A stretch of 64,000 bases of DNA from Marinobacter sp. S0848L (GCF_023016065.1 NZ_JALKAQ010000003.1:124001-188000); one strand, 5' to 3'. Shown: positions 1 to 9,367, counted from the stretch's first letter. Numbers and translations are program-made. The notes: generated by a model not told the origin, from the letters alone.

Positions 1-849
1 ATGGCCCTGCCCAGAATCGGCAATGAAGTAATAGTTTCCTTCCTGGACGGCGACCCGGACCAGCCCATTATTACCGGCAGGACTTACCACGCCACCAACA
101 CACCGCCCTACGCGCTGCCGGAACACAAAACCCGGACCACATTAAAAACCAAAACCCACAAGGGTGAGGGCAGCAACGAACTCAGGTTTGAAGACGAAGC
201 GGACCAGGAACAGATCTACGTCCACGCCCAGAAAGACCTGGACCTGCTGACGGATAACAACCGCACAGAAGTCATCAAGAACGACAGCCACCTGACGGTG
301 GAGAACAACCGCTTCAGCCACACCAAAGGCAACAGCCACCACACCGTGGACGGCGAGAAGCGCGAACAAACCGGCAAAGACCACAGCTTCAACGTCACCG
401 GCACCCTGCACCTCAAAGCCGGCACCGCCTGGCTCAGTGACTCGGGCACCGAGCTGCATATCAAAGCCGGTCAGAAAGCGGTGATCGAAGCAGGAGCCGA
501 AATCACCCTCAAAGCCGGTGGCAGCTTCGTAAAGATCGATCCCAGTGGCGTGGCCATGGGGGGCGCGAGTATCAAGATGAATGCCGGTGGGGCTGCAGGT
601 AAAGGCAGTGGGCAGAAGGTGCAGGTGCCGGAGCGGCCCGGATTGGTAACGGCTGCGGGCGGGGTTGTGGCGCCGGTGGCGTTGGCGGAAGTCGATCAAC
701 GTCTGGATGCCGAACCAAAAGCCATCGTTGCCCATCGCCTCAAGCAGGCACGCATGCAAGGAACCGCCATTGTTGAGCAGTGTCAGCAACAACCCGATGG
801 CTCGTGTCCGCTCGGGAACTGCCCGTGCGGCAAGAACAAGTCGGCATGA
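1..849 (+). CDS. vgrG: VgrG (TssI) type VI secretion spike protein, C-terminal part
   Basis: This is the last 282 residues of a VgrG, the trimeric spike at the tip of the T6SS tube. The gene is cut by the window edge; the ATG at base 1 is an internal methionine. The first 30 residues hold the typical gp5-like OB-fold exit ([19 protein letters not shown]). A repetitive beta-helix needle follows (about residues 60-190), ending in the alternating KAGQ/EAG/LKAGG pattern. The C-terminal tail is unusual: after an alanine/valine-rich linker it ends with four closely spaced cysteines ([16 protein letters not shown]), perhaps a metal knuckle or effector docking site. The downstream DUF4123 adaptor and large toxin show that this VgrG carries a dedicated effector. 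The family assignment is secure; the role of the tail is inference. Confidence 0.93.
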   Translation: MALPRIGNEVIVSFLDGDPDQPIITGRTYHATNTPPYALPEHKTRTTLKTKTHKGEGSNELRFEDEADQEQIYVHAQKDLDLLTDNNRTEVIKNDSHLTVENNRFSHTKGNSHHTVDGEKREQTGKDHSFNVTGTLHLKAGTAWLSDSGTELHIKAGQKAVIEAGAEITLKAGGSFVKIDPSGVAMGGASIKMNAGGAAGKGSGQKVQVPERPGLVTAAGGVVAPVALAEVDQRLDAEPKAIVAHRLKQARMQGTAIVEQCQQQPDGSCPLGNCPCGKNKSA

Positions 850-866
850 TCGGAGGGGAGAGGTCC

Positions 867-1406
867 GTGGCATTACCAAAACCTTCATCTGACAAAGTGT
901 GTTATCTGGTGCTGGAAGCCCGCCAGAATCCACCGGTTGTGCGGTCGTTGTATGAGCAGGCAGACAACCCGACGTGGGTGCACCTGTTTGCTGAAACAGA
1001 CTGGCAGCAATACCTGACTGAAAGCCCCGTTGTCCTGGAAGCAAACCAGAGTAGCCCTGAATACCAGTGGGCGCTGAAAGGACTGAAAGAGGGACGATTA
1101 ACGGGCCTGATTCTGGAGTCGTCAGTAGGACTCGAGTCCGTCACGAAATGGTTAAGAACGCGTCTGAAAGTACGCTTCGATGGGCAACGACAGGGCCTGT
1201 TGCGCTTCTATGACCCGGATGTTTGGCATCGGCTATCTCCAGTGGTCCAGGAGCAAGCGGATGTGGTGGAGCGCGTTATCTACTGGCATGGTGAATCGGG
1301 TGAGGCCCGCTGGCTGACCACCGAAAAACCAAGCCCGTTTAACATGTTACCTGTGCCCACGCTGAACGAAAGCCAATGGCAGGCATTGAACACCGTTACT
1401 GTCTGA
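867..1406 (+). CDS. DUF4123-type T6SS effector chaperone/adaptor
   Basis: The product is about 179 residues and resembles DUF4123 proteins (Tap/TEC adaptors), cytoplasmic chaperones that load an effector onto its cognate VgrG. Visible hallmarks are an early YLVLEARQNP strand, a central W-rich region and the late FYDPDVWHRL motif, which matches the family's conserved R-x-Y-D-P pattern. I chose GTG 867 because a strong purine-rich SD (GGAGGGGAGAGG, 852-863) lies just upstream. ATG 846, overlapping the vgrG stop as ATGA, is an alternative that would add seven residues. The gene sits between vgrG and the effector, the standard order for an adaptor. The end of this frame overlaps an upstream in-frame ATG of the effector, but the effector's likely start lies after the stop. 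Confidence 0.82.
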   Translation: MALPKPSSDKVCYLVLEARQNPPVVRSLYEQADNPTWVHLFAETDWQQYLTESPVVLEANQSSPEYQWALKGLKEGRLTGLILESSVGLESVTKWLRTRLKVRFDGQRQGLLRFYDPDVWHRLSPVVQEQADVVERVIYWHGESGEARWLTTEKPSPFNMLPVPTLNESQWQALNTVTV

Positions 1407-1444
1407 GCACGAATTCACCCTATGCAAACCAAGGAATGACAGGG

Positions 1445-4400
1445 ATGTCTGAGAACAACTCAAATCAGGTTGCCGGAAACTGCGGCCCTGCCTGTGAGGG
1501 CGAATCACTGATTATTGAAGTGATCGGTAAGGAGCATCCGGAAGGGCATAGTTTCAGAATCTTCGATGAAACTAACTATGAGCAGCAGGAATGGCTGGAG
1601 AGACAGCTTGAAGTAGATCCCCTGGATAATTCAGTCCTGCATGTTTGGCCTTGGCAGCGGGGGCTAAGTCATAATCTGTGGCTGGATATTTCTGCGGAAG
1701 AGGGTGCTGCCATCCGCGTGCCGTTGTTCGAGTCCGTAACCTCAACAAAACGGGAGATGGAGAAACAACAGAACCGCATTCTGCCGCTGGTTCCCCTGAC
1801 GCTGATCCATGATCCGGAACCTGAGCCGGGGCAGCCGAAGGAACAGCTTGTGCCGGTGCGCCCCGGGTTTATTTATGTGTTCCGCAATGGTCGCCTGTGG
1901 CGAGAGCTTGAGGTGCAGTACGCCGATTCGGGCGTCATGGAATTTCGGGATGTTCGCCTGACGGATTATCGACAAGACGGGAGGAAAGGCGTTACCGAAG
2001 ACCGGCGGCCGGCCTTAGGGAAGGCCCAGCCTGCTATCTGGATTCCGGTCAGTGAAATGAGCCGGTCCCTGTTGTCTGAATTCGAGATGGCCTTTTCCGA
2101 GGTGCAGTGGTCGGCTCAGCGCATTGCTTACCTCGAAGCGTCCCATTCTGCACGAAAGGAGCGGTGCCAGTCTCTCAAAGGTCCTGAGCCACTGCCTGAA
2201 GTGGCATCTCAACCGGAAGACAGGCAAAAGCCGGGCTGCTTGATGTCTTTGTTTAAACTTCCGGAAATGAGGTTGCGGGAGCCATATCTGGAGCAAAACC
2301 TGTCACGGCCATGGAAGAGCGTTTACGACCTTAAGGGTCAATACTCCCGAAACCTGTACGCCCAGGCCAAGGAGGAAGCCGAAGCCTTTGCAGCGAACAA
2401 GGAATCCGCCAGTTCTGCCTGGGAAAACGCGGGGTATCGGGACTCGGCTCTCAAAGGATCAGCATCTGTCCGATTGGCGGCACTGGAGAGTCAGCTAAGT
2501 GGCGAGGAGAGCGAACTGTGGCAAGCACTCGGCGAAACGGGTGACAGCCTGGCAGAATCGAGGGATGCAGGCTACACCGGCGTGATTCTGCAAGATCACC
2601 TGTTTTGTGTACGTCACCACGTATCTCAGGCGTTGTCGGCCCAGTCATTGATTGAAACTGTTGCCCAGCTGGCGCAGAAGTCGAAACACATTGATAGTGC
2701 TTACCTTGTGCAGTCGGTCATTCTGCCTGAGAAGCTCGGCGGAAAGAAAAATCCTTTAAACGAGTTTGCCCGACACCTGGATACGACCTATTTCGGGCCA
2801 CTTCACATGGCGCTGCGGTCTGCCCAACGACGCATTGCCCGAGAGGAGTTGGCCAGGGCCCAGAAGCTGGTTGCAGATACCATCAAGTCCACAGAGTACC
2901 AGTCAGTACTTGCTGATCTGTTTACCCTGAAGAAAGAGGACTATATCGAAGGGTTTGCTGTTTGCAGCAATATTTTTCAGGTTCTTTGTCAGAACCCGAA
3001 CGACTGGGATCCGGAGTCCGAGCGAGCCGTCACCAATGAAGCGCAGGTGCGCGATGCCAATGACCTTTTGTTGAAGATCATTGAAGAGGGCAGTGATCAG
3101 CCCTTACATGCGATGATTTTTCCCAGTGATGAGCTTTTGAAATCAAGGGCTGAAACTCCAGCTCCCGAGGAGTGTGGTGACGGCCGTTGCCGGCCCAATG
3201 ATTTGCAAGGTATCTCCGAGTCCTTTCCGGAGATAGAGAATTCTCAATCCCTGACGGCCGTTGCCCTGGCGGCAGTCGCCAAAGACGAGAAAAGTCTTGA
3301 TCTGGTAACTGAGTTGAAGCGTTGGAGTGCCGCAGTCAATACGCTACTGGATAGTTTGCAAAAGCATTCACAAGCACTTTTGAACAAGTTGAAATCCCGA
3401 AGTTACTCGATATCTGCCAAGTTCTATGGGCCTTTGTTGCGCATGGCGAAGGCCAGGGATCCTGATCTCTTCGGCACAGTGGAACTGGTCGCCAGAAATG
3501 CTGTTCCGCAGGGGTGGTTAATGATCGGAATCTCTGATCCTGAAATCGGCTTGAAGTATGGCCTGACCGAGGCTGATCACGAATATCGCCATAAAGCGAA
3601 TCTGCATAAAAGGTTGTACGGTGAACTTTATGATGAGGAGGGTAATCTCCTGGCGACGACGTCAAAATCCCGCCTGGATTTGTCCGCGGATGATGTTGAC
3701 CCCGGGGCGTCCCGTCATGCGAGGGAAATGCAGGTTTTTGCAGCGCCAGCAGATTCTGAGGTGATTGAAACCCATAGACAGCTACGATCAACCACTAAAT
3801 GGGAGCGCTTTCTTGATCATGCGAGAATCCCATATTTAGTTTTTGCCATTGAGACGCTCAACCTGACGAGTGAACTGCGTTTGCAGTCCCAGATCACCAA
3901 TGACAAGGGCTTTGCCCGGATGGGCGCAGGTGCGCTAAGCGCTCTGGCAGATTTAACTTTTGCTGGTAGTCTTGCTGCTGAGCGAATAAGTAAGGAGCTT
4001 GCTGTTTGGAAAGGAGTTCCCAAGCTGTTGGATAAGACCTTGCTGAAAACCGAGGGAACGATAATCGTTCGGCTCTTCCCATCTCTGGCCAAAGCGCTTC
4101 CGAAAGTGATTACTACACGGGTCGTTGGCGGTATGGCCACTGGTGGACTGGCCGTTATAGTCTCGGTGTTGGATCTTATTCATGAAGTGAACTCCGGTGA
4201 TTATGACGCAGCCGCAGCGTATGGGGTGTCGATTATTGGCACTGGCATGACGATGTACGGTGGTATGTTGTTGGCGCAGGTAGCCGGTAAAGGAGCCGGG
4301 TGGTTAGCCCTTGCGGGCCCGTGGGGTTGGGTGGCCCTTGGCCTGACACTGGCGATCGCTGGAGGAGTTGCGGCAGTTTTTCTCGATGATGAACCTTTAG

Positions 4401-5023
4401 AAGAGTGGCTGAAACGTGGTCCGTTTGGAAGAGAGAATGACAGCGAGTTTAAGCATTTAAAGAATGATCCGGACGAGTCTTTTTATCGGCTGACCAACCT
4501 TCTTAGCCGGCCGCGAATTGCTGTAAAGAACGTGTATAACTTCAACATTAATGCGGTTAAACGTGGTTATGCCCCGACTTTGGAGCAGGATCGAAAGCTT
4601 TCCGCTATAAACGCGGAAGTGACTATAGAGAACAACTTGTACGGGTTGTTGGATGAGGTTTCATTGAGGTCCGAATTAAGAATTGTTGAAGCATCTTACA
4701 TGGGATCAAGCTGGGGATTAGGGGCCCGTCAGGTCACTAGGATCCAGAACGTAAAGGTTGTGGTGGAGGAACCGCTCGAAAACGGGATAAAACTGTATTT
4801 GGAATTACCAGAGCGAAAATCCGGCAGTACAGTTTCAGGGTTGGAAGTGCGTGCCCAATGGTCGTCGATCTGGAGCGGTGCTGATCGGTGCCGCAAATTG
4901 GTTTTTCCGGCTCCCAAACTTGCAGACGGTACTCGATTTGATCCGGCGGCCCATGGTGATCCGGATTTTGAATCAGATAAGCTGCTTTTCTGGGCGAGCC
5001 AGAAAACCCACGGTACAAGCTAG
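1445..5023 (+). CDS. MIX-motif T6SS effector, putative membrane-acting toxin
   Basis: This 1192-residue protein lies directly after the adaptor. Residues 138-146 read VRPGFIYVF, an exact fit to the MIX effector signature (h-R-x-G-h-h-Y-h-h). The N-terminus carries NCGPACEGESLIIEV, a cysteine pair near the secretion end. The middle (about 150-800) is largely helical and charged. Residues about 820-985 contain several glycine/alanine-rich hydrophobic stretches, the last two (about 925-980) strongly membrane-like, followed by roughly 200 polar residues. This layout recalls VasX-like pore-forming effectors; I infer membrane damage from architecture only. ATG 1445 is chosen with AAGGA at 1431-1435; in-frame ATGs at 1376 and 1436 are less likely. 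The putative immunity gene begins 14 bp after the stop. I do not recognise the toxin domain. Confidence 0.8.
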   Translation: MSENNSNQVAGNCGPACEGESLIIEVIGKEHPEGHSFRIFDETNYEQQEWLERQLEVDPLDNSVLHVWPWQRGLSHNLWLDISAEEGAAIRVPLFESVTSTKREMEKQQNRILPLVPLTLIHDPEPEPGQPKEQLVPVRPGFIYVFRNGRLWRELEVQYADSGVMEFRDVRLTDYRQDGRKGVTEDRRPALGKAQPAIWIPVSEMSRSLLSEFEMAFSEVQWSAQRIAYLEASHSARKERCQSLKGPEPLPEVASQPEDRQKPGCLMSLFKLPEMRLREPYLEQNLSRPWKSVYDLKGQYSRNLYAQAKEEAEAFAANKESASSAWENAGYRDSALKGSASVRLAALESQLSGEESELWQALGETGDSLAESRDAGYTGVILQDHLFCVRHHVSQALSAQSLIETVAQLAQKSKHIDSAYLVQSVILPEKLGGKKNPLNEFARHLDTTYFGPLHMALRSAQRRIAREELARAQKLVADTIKSTEYQSVLADLFTLKKEDYIEGFAVCSNIFQVLCQNPNDWDPESERAVTNEAQVRDANDLLLKIIEEGSDQPLHAMIFPSDELLKSRAETPAPEECGDGRCRPNDLQGISESFPEIENSQSLTAVALAAVAKDEKSLDLVTELKRWSAAVNTLLDSLQKHSQALLNKLKSRSYSISAKFYGPLLRMAKARDPDLFGTVELVARNAVPQGWLMIGISDPEIGLKYGLTEADHEYRHKANLHKRLYGELYDEEGNLLATTSKSRLDLSADDVDPGASRHAREMQVFAAPADSEVIETHRQLRSTTKWERFLDHARIPYLVFAIETLNLTSELRLQSQITNDKGFARMGAGALSALADLTFAGSLAAERISKELAVWKGVPKLLDKTLLKTEGTIIVRLFPSLAKALPKVITTRVVGGMATGGLAVIVSVLDLIHEVNSGDYDAAAAYGVSIIGTGMTMYGGMLLAQVAGKGAGWLALAGPWGWVALGLTLAIAGGVAAVFLDDEPLEEWLKRGPFGRENDSEFKHLKNDPDESFYRLTNLLSRPRIAVKNVYNFNINAVKRGYAPTLEQDRKLSAINAEVTIENNLYGLLDEVSLRSELRIVEASYMGSSWGLGARQVTRIQNVKVVVEEPLENGIKLYLELPERKSGSTVSGLEVRAQWSSIWSGADRCRKLVFPAPKLADGTRFDPAAHGDPDFESDKLLFWASQKTHGTS

Positions 5024-5037
5024 ACAGGAAGGATTCT

Positions 5038-6057
5038 ATGAGTAACGCTGCCTCGCTTCAGTACGAAGACACCGCGTATCGTGGCAACAGAAAAAGCCCT
5101 GAACCTATTGCTCCATCTGAACAAAGTAAACTGTTCATAAATGGCTGGACTCAGGGTGGCCGGCCGCTTGCGAAAAGCAGCCGCTCTGGTGTTTTTCCAC
5201 CCAAGGCTTTGGAAACCTGGTCGCCCGAAGTCATGGTGGAAGAGGATAATCTCAGGCGCCAGTTCGAGCGAGAAGCGGCCGAAGGCGGAGAGCCCTATAA
5301 TCCAGCAGGCTGGATCAACGGAATCAGCATCCGATTCGCAACACTTCCTCGCGTGAGTTGGGCTTTGTTGTGGATGCAGCATGGCGGCCGCTTTATAGCG
5401 ACCTGGTTGTTTGGTTTGTTTGTCATAGCCATGTTGATGACTTGGTTCAACATAGGCGAAGAAATTGGCGCTCACGCTTTCTGGACGGAAGCGGTTTTCC
5501 CTTTTGTCGCATATCTCTATGCACCGGCTTTTTTATTTTGGGCGATAGGTCGCTTTCTTGAAAAGCACTTCCCCCACATCATCTACCGCCGCCCCAAAGG
5601 CCCCAAATGGGAGCTGAACCGTCGCACCGGCATGGTGACCCTCTACTACGATCCGGACACGGACGAGCGGGCAGGTGAGATCAGTGCCCAGGCACCCTTC
5701 GATGAATGGGATGGTTACCTGGTTACCTTGCCGGATCGTCAGGGCAACCTCTGGTATCGACTGAACCTGGTACACAAAACTGAAGAGTGGGCCTTACCCC
5801 TGAACCAGTTGATGCCAGCCACCACTAACCGGGAAGACGTCCTGGCTTTCTGGCTGCTGATTTGCCGGTACATGGATGTCACCCAGCCACTACCGGATAT
5901 TCCGCTATTCGAGTCCTTTCGTCACGAAGATCCGCGCACTGTTCGCCATGACGATAAAACGGGCCGAAATCCCCGTTACTGGCGGGATATGAGCAAGCAG
6001 GATTACGAGCGGTTTATGAAAGACAATCGTCATAAGTTGTATAACAATCAGTGGTAA
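5038..6057 (+). CDS. Membrane protein, probable T6SS immunity protein
   Basis: The product has 339 residues and two predicted transmembrane helices, about 116-138 (ATWLFGLFVIAMLMTWF) and 151-173 (FPFVAYLYAPAFLFW). A long polar N-terminal region precedes them, and a soluble C-terminal domain of about 165 residues follows. That domain is rich in aromatic residues and contains repeated W-x-L strands (KWELNRRTGMVTLYYD, LWYRLNLVH). It starts 14 bp after the effector stop with an AGGAAGG SD, so the two are almost certainly co-transcribed. Immunity proteins against membrane-acting T6SS toxins are commonly inner-membrane proteins, and position plus topology make that the best guess. I cannot assign a Pfam family with confidence. 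It could instead be a second effector accessory protein. Confidence 0.62.
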   Translation: MSNAASLQYEDTAYRGNRKSPEPIAPSEQSKLFINGWTQGGRPLAKSSRSGVFPPKALETWSPEVMVEEDNLRRQFEREAAEGGEPYNPAGWINGISIRFATLPRVSWALLWMQHGGRFIATWLFGLFVIAMLMTWFNIGEEIGAHAFWTEAVFPFVAYLYAPAFLFWAIGRFLEKHFPHIIYRRPKGPKWELNRRTGMVTLYYDPDTDERAGEISAQAPFDEWDGYLVTLPDRQGNLWYRLNLVHKTEEWALPLNQLMPATTNREDVLAFWLLICRYMDVTQPLPDIPLFESFRHEDPRTVRHDDKTGRNPRYWRDMSKQDYERFMKDNRHKLYNNQW

Positions 6058-6106
6058 TGACAAAAAGGTTCAGGAAACGTCTGGTACTGACAAAGCAGCA
6101 AGCGCC

Positions 6107-7201
6107 CTAACGCAACAACTCAGCCTCCGACCGATTCAGCATCGCAATCAGCGGGTTCTTCCTGAACACATAATCCCGCAGCAGATAACCCAGCAATAGG
6201 CCAAGCGCGAAGCCGCCCAAGTGGGCCACCCAAGCCACACCGCCTTGGCCGGAGAACATGCCGAACAGATTAATCAGGCTCCAGATCAGGAAGTACCAGT
6301 GGGGTGCGAGTTTCTTCTGGTAAACAAAGAACATGAAGGTCAGGCTGGCGTGGCGGAACCACATTAAGTAAAGGCCGAATAGCGCAGCGATAGACCCGCT
6401 GGCCCCCACCAACAGCAGCGGGCCTTGGCTACTGTTGAAGAACAACCATTCCGCCAAAGCCGCCATCACGCCGGCGAATAGGTACAGCGCCAGAAAGGTT
6501 CCATGGCCAAGGGCGTCTTCCAGATTGTCCCCAATGATCCACAGAAAATACATGTTGCCAGCCAAATGCATGAAACCGCCATGGATGAACTGGTAGGTCA
6601 GGAGCTGGATGGCAAAATGTGCAGGGCTCTGGTTTTCAGAGTTGAACCCCCAGTATGCGAACACCCAATCGTTGATTTCGGGGGAGAGTAGGCCGGCGAT
6701 AAACACGATGCTGCAAAGTGCAATTAATGCTCGGGTAACCCAAGGCGTGCGATGGGGCTTGATGTTGTATTCCACCGGCATGGCCGTAAAAAACTGAAAC
6801 AGCCAAGATTTCCAGTTCACTTTTTCATTGAGATTGTTCAACGCCCGTTTCAGTTCCGGAGAGTGCATCACTTGATCGACTTCGTGCTTATCCAGCCAGA
6901 CTCCGTCGCAACTCGGGCAGCAGTCGATTTCGGTCGTGTAGTGTTTCAGCAGTTGGTAATGAACCATGGAAGTCCGGCAGCGTCGGCATTGTCGGTCGCT
7001 GGTTCGTAGTGCAGAGCCTAAGTGTTGCTCATGGTCGTAGTGGTCGATGTGGTCATGCCGGTTGGCAATGGCTTGATTCAGCGCACCGTCTTCAAACCAC
7101 ATGCCGTGACAGTGCCGGCATTTAAAGATCGACGGATTGCTGGTGGCCACCAGAGCAGAGTTGGAGCATGCAGGGCAGTTATAAGCACGTGTTCTAGGCA
7201 T
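6107..7201 (-). CDS. Rhomboid intramembrane serine protease with N-terminal double zinc ribbon
   Basis: The protein has 364 residues. The N-terminus holds two TFIIB-type zinc ribbons: C9/C12/C28/C31 and C72/C75/C94(or 95)/C98. A rhomboid domain follows from about 155 to 345, with the H207-GGF-x-H212-x3-N216 motif in the second helix, catalytic GASG serine S268 and catalytic H327 (AHLGG). Rhomboids cleave transmembrane substrates within the inner membrane; the ribbons probably face the cytoplasm and may bind a partner. The start at 7201 (MPRTRAYNC) has GGGA upstream. A longer frame reaches 7276 but would overlap bioY. Only 34 bp separate it from bioY, so a bioY-rhomboid transcript is likely, though no functional link is obvious. 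A second, unrelated-looking rhomboid lies at 30539-31990. Confidence 0.88.
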   Translation of the reverse strand: MPRTRAYNCPACSNSALVATSNPSIFKCRHCHGMWFEDGALNQAIANRHDHIDHYDHEQHLGSALRTSDRQCRRCRTSMVHYQLLKHYTTEIDCCPSCDGVWLDKHEVDQVMHSPELKRALNNLNEKVNWKSWLFQFFTAMPVEYNIKPHRTPWVTRALIALCSIVFIAGLLSPEINDWVFAYWGFNSENQSPAHFAIQLLTYQFIHGGFMHLAGNMYFLWIIGDNLEDALGHGTFLALYLFAGVMAALAEWLFFNSSQGPLLLVGASGSIAALFGLYLMWFRHASLTFMFFVYQKKLAPHWYFLIWSLINLFGMFSGQGGVAWVAHLGGFALGLLLGYLLRDYVFRKNPLIAMLNRSEAELLR

Positions 7202-7235
7202 GAGGTCCCTGTTTCCCTTAGCGGGAAGCACTTTG

Positions 7236-7799
7236 TCAGGTAAAACGATTAACGAAAACGACGGTAGCAACCGCAAGAGCGGACTTTATAACGCCCCCGA
7301 GCAAGAACGGCAGAACACCCTTCAGGAATGCATCAGCTGGGCCGATGGTAAAAGCGAGCCATATCCCACCAAAACCCAGGCATACAACATGGCCCAACAG
7401 CATGGCTATGAAGGCAAGTTTCAGGTGTTTTGTGTCCCAGCCACGGGCAAAGAGTAAACCAACAAGAGCAACGGCCAAGGGAAAGGCAAAGAGGTAGCCT
7501 GCTGTAGCGCCGAAGAAGTAATCCAGCCCGCTTCCGCCGCCCGCAAGAACCGGTAGCCCCGCAGCGCCGAGAGCTAGCCATAAAACCGTTGAAACGGTGC
7601 CCAGTTTCCAGCCTAGAACCCCGGCAACGGTCAGCAGCACGTAGGTTTGCGCGGTAATAGGCACCGGCACCATGGGGATCTCGATGTACGAAGCGATGGA
7701 TAGGCAAACCACGGCGATGCCGATAAGCGCCAGCTTCCAGCCTGCTGACAGAGTATTTGGGCCAGCGGGACTGGTACTATGGCTGGATTCAGACATCAT
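7236..7799 (-). CDS. bioY: BioY biotin transporter substrate-binding subunit
   Basis: This 187-residue, all-helical membrane protein has the BioY S-component signature: VPVPITAQT in the first loop, a conserved LAGGGSGLDYFFGATAGYL stretch, and six hydrophobic segments. BioY binds biotin with high affinity. It works alone or with the ECF module; no EcfA/EcfT genes are seen here. The start is ATG 7799 or the next codon ATG 7796, with AAGG upstream. The gene is transcribed away from trxA, so 7800-8056 must hold two divergent promoters; I could not define them or find a convincing BirA-type operator. The assignment rests on clear motif recognition. Confidence 0.92.
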   Translation of the reverse strand: MMSESSHSTSPAGPNTLSAGWKLALIGIAVVCLSIASYIEIPMVPVPITAQTYVLLTVAGVLGWKLGTVSTVLWLALGAAGLPVLAGGGSGLDYFFGATAGYLFAFPLAVALVGLLFARGWDTKHLKLAFIAMLLGHVVCLGFGGIWLAFTIGPADAFLKGVLPFLLGGVIKSALAVATVVFVNRFT

Positions 7800-8056
7800 C
7801 TTTCATACCTTATCTAGAGCGCGGAATTTTGGTTTAGAACTCTAGCGGACTGGGGTTGTGGGAGCCAATAAAATTGAAGGAAAAAGACGCGCGGCCCCGG
7901 TGCCAGGGTGCAAAAGAAAAAACGCCGCTAGCCTACGGTAAGGGGCAAGTCTGGTATCAGATATGTGAATGTGGATCATACGATTGGAAAATTGGTATTG
8001 CCGGTCATTCAGTCGCAAGGTAGCGATCAGAAGTTTATTCTTTAGGAGCAATAACG

Positions 8057-8380
8057 ATGACTGACATTATCCATGTAACCGACGCCGATTTTGATAAAGC
8101 GGTTCTTCAGAGCGATCAGCCCGTGCTGGTTGATTTTTGGGCGCCTTGGTGTGGCCCCTGTAAAGCAATAGCGCCCCTGCTTGAAGAACTGGCCGAAGAG
8201 TTTGATGGGCAGTTGACCGTAGCTAAAGTAAACGTTGATGATAGCCCGGAAGTGGCGGCTAAAATGAGTATTCGGGCCATCCCCACATTAGCGCTCTTTC
8301 AAGACGGTGGCGCCATCGCTCGCCAAACCGGTGCGGGTAGCCTGAGTGAGCTGCGTACGTTTGTGAAAGGTTACCTGTAA
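8057..8380 (+). CDS. trxA: Thioredoxin TrxA
   Basis: This is a single-domain thioredoxin of 107 residues, close to the 108 of E. coli TrxA. The redox motif WCGPC places the cysteines at C32 and C35, and the cis-proline is P76, the same numbering as the E. coli protein. D26 and the FWAPWC strand are also conserved. It reduces disulfides in cytoplasmic proteins using thioredoxin reductase. An AGGAG SD lies ahead of ATG 8057. The gene stands before a LysR regulator, 33 bp apart and in the same direction, with no terminator obvious between them. TrxA usually lies next to rho in gammaproteobacteria; rho is not here, so this may be an extra thioredoxin. The thioredoxin call itself is firm. Confidence 0.92.
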   Translation: MTDIIHVTDADFDKAVLQSDQPVLVDFWAPWCGPCKAIAPLLEELAEEFDGQLTVAKVNVDDSPEVAAKMSIRAIPTLALFQDGGAIARQTGAGSLSELRTFVKGYL

Positions 8381-8413
8381 GATCCTAAACGGAATCACCC
8401 GGAGTAACTGTTG

Positions 8414-9349
8414 ATGAAAAACCAAGAGCTCCAGTTGCTCTATATCTTCGATGCCATCATGACGGAACGGTCGGTCACGCGCGCGGCTGACCGTCTCGCC
8501 ATGACTCAGCCGGCGGTGTCGAATGCCATCTCCAGAATGCGCCAGATCTGGAACGATCCGGTGTTCGTGCGCAAAGGTAGGAATATCGAGCCCACGTCTT
8601 ATGCGTTGAGTCTTTGGGACCAAGTGGGCGGGCCCATGTATTCTTTGACGAACGCCGTAAGCGCTACACAGTTTGATCCGAAAACCTCGAAGCGGAAGTT
8701 CCGGCTGGCGGTGACCGACGTTATCGTAGAAATGGTCTGGCGCCCTTTGATCAAGCTGCTGGAGCAAGAGGCACCGGGAGTCGATATCTATGCCGTGCCC
8801 TATACGCCCGAGGGCACCCATGACGATCTTCGGGAAGCGAACGTCGATTTGGCGGTGGGGATGTTGCAGCAGCACGACCACAGCTTGCGCAGTACCTGGC
8901 TATTTGAAAGTGGGTTCGTGCTGGCGATGCGCGAAGATCATCCTCTTGCCGGAAGGCCCATCACGCTGGAGGAATTTCTGGAGGCTCGTCACTTGCTGGT
9001 GACGATGTCCGGAGATGTTCACGGGTTCGTGGACAGTTATCTCGACCAGAAAGGCCAGAGCCGAAGAATTGCGGCAACGGTCAACCAGTTTTCCATTGCC
9101 CCTGAACTGCTAAGAGAAACCAACCTTATCGCCGCAGTGCCTGAACTGATCAGTCAGGACTGCGGTTTCGTCAACGGACTGTGGATGAGCGAGCTGCCGT
9201 TCAAAGTAGACCCGACCAGTCTTTACTTGATTTGGCACGCCCGCCACGATCGTGACCCCGGGGTTATTTGGATCCGGGGCCATCTTGAGCGACTCCTTCA
9301 GGAGCGCTGGGAAGAAATCATGACGGCTTCACCGTGCTCTCCACTTTGA
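8414..9349 (+). CDS. LysR-family transcriptional regulator (NodD/NahR-like)
   Basis: The protein has 311 residues. The N-terminal winged helix-turn-helix (about 6-62) reads LQLLYIFDAIMTERSVTRAA then MTQPAVSNAISRMR, the usual LysR DNA-recognition pair. The effector-binding domain begins near residue 90 with KRKFRLAVTD, a pattern typical of the NodD/NahR/LinR branch that senses aromatic or flavonoid-like compounds. The start is ATG 8414 with GGAG at 8401-8404; the TTG immediately before it (8411) is less likely. LysR regulators usually control a divergent neighbour, but none is divergent here: trxA lies upstream in the same direction and the GST gene is convergent. The target is therefore unknown. 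Confidence 0.87.
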   Translation: MKNQELQLLYIFDAIMTERSVTRAADRLAMTQPAVSNAISRMRQIWNDPVFVRKGRNIEPTSYALSLWDQVGGPMYSLTNAVSATQFDPKTSKRKFRLAVTDVIVEMVWRPLIKLLEQEAPGVDIYAVPYTPEGTHDDLREANVDLAVGMLQQHDHSLRSTWLFESGFVLAMREDHPLAGRPITLEEFLEARHLLVTMSGDVHGFVDSYLDQKGQSRRIAATVNQFSIAPELLRETNLIAAVPELISQDCGFVNGLWMSELPFKVDPTSLYLIWHARHDRDPGVIWIRGHLERLLQERWEEIMTASPCSPL

Positions 9350-9367
9350 GGTGATCGCTGACCCGCA

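Noticed and set aside
142..1044. Long open frame on the minus strand opposite vgrG
   Set aside because: It mirrors the repeat-rich VgrG coding sequence, shows no recognisable domain and has low-complexity His/Val/Phe composition typical of antisense shadows.
6058..6106. Terminator for the T6SS unit
   Set aside because: No stem-loop with a T-run could be found between the immunity candidate and the convergent rhomboid gene.
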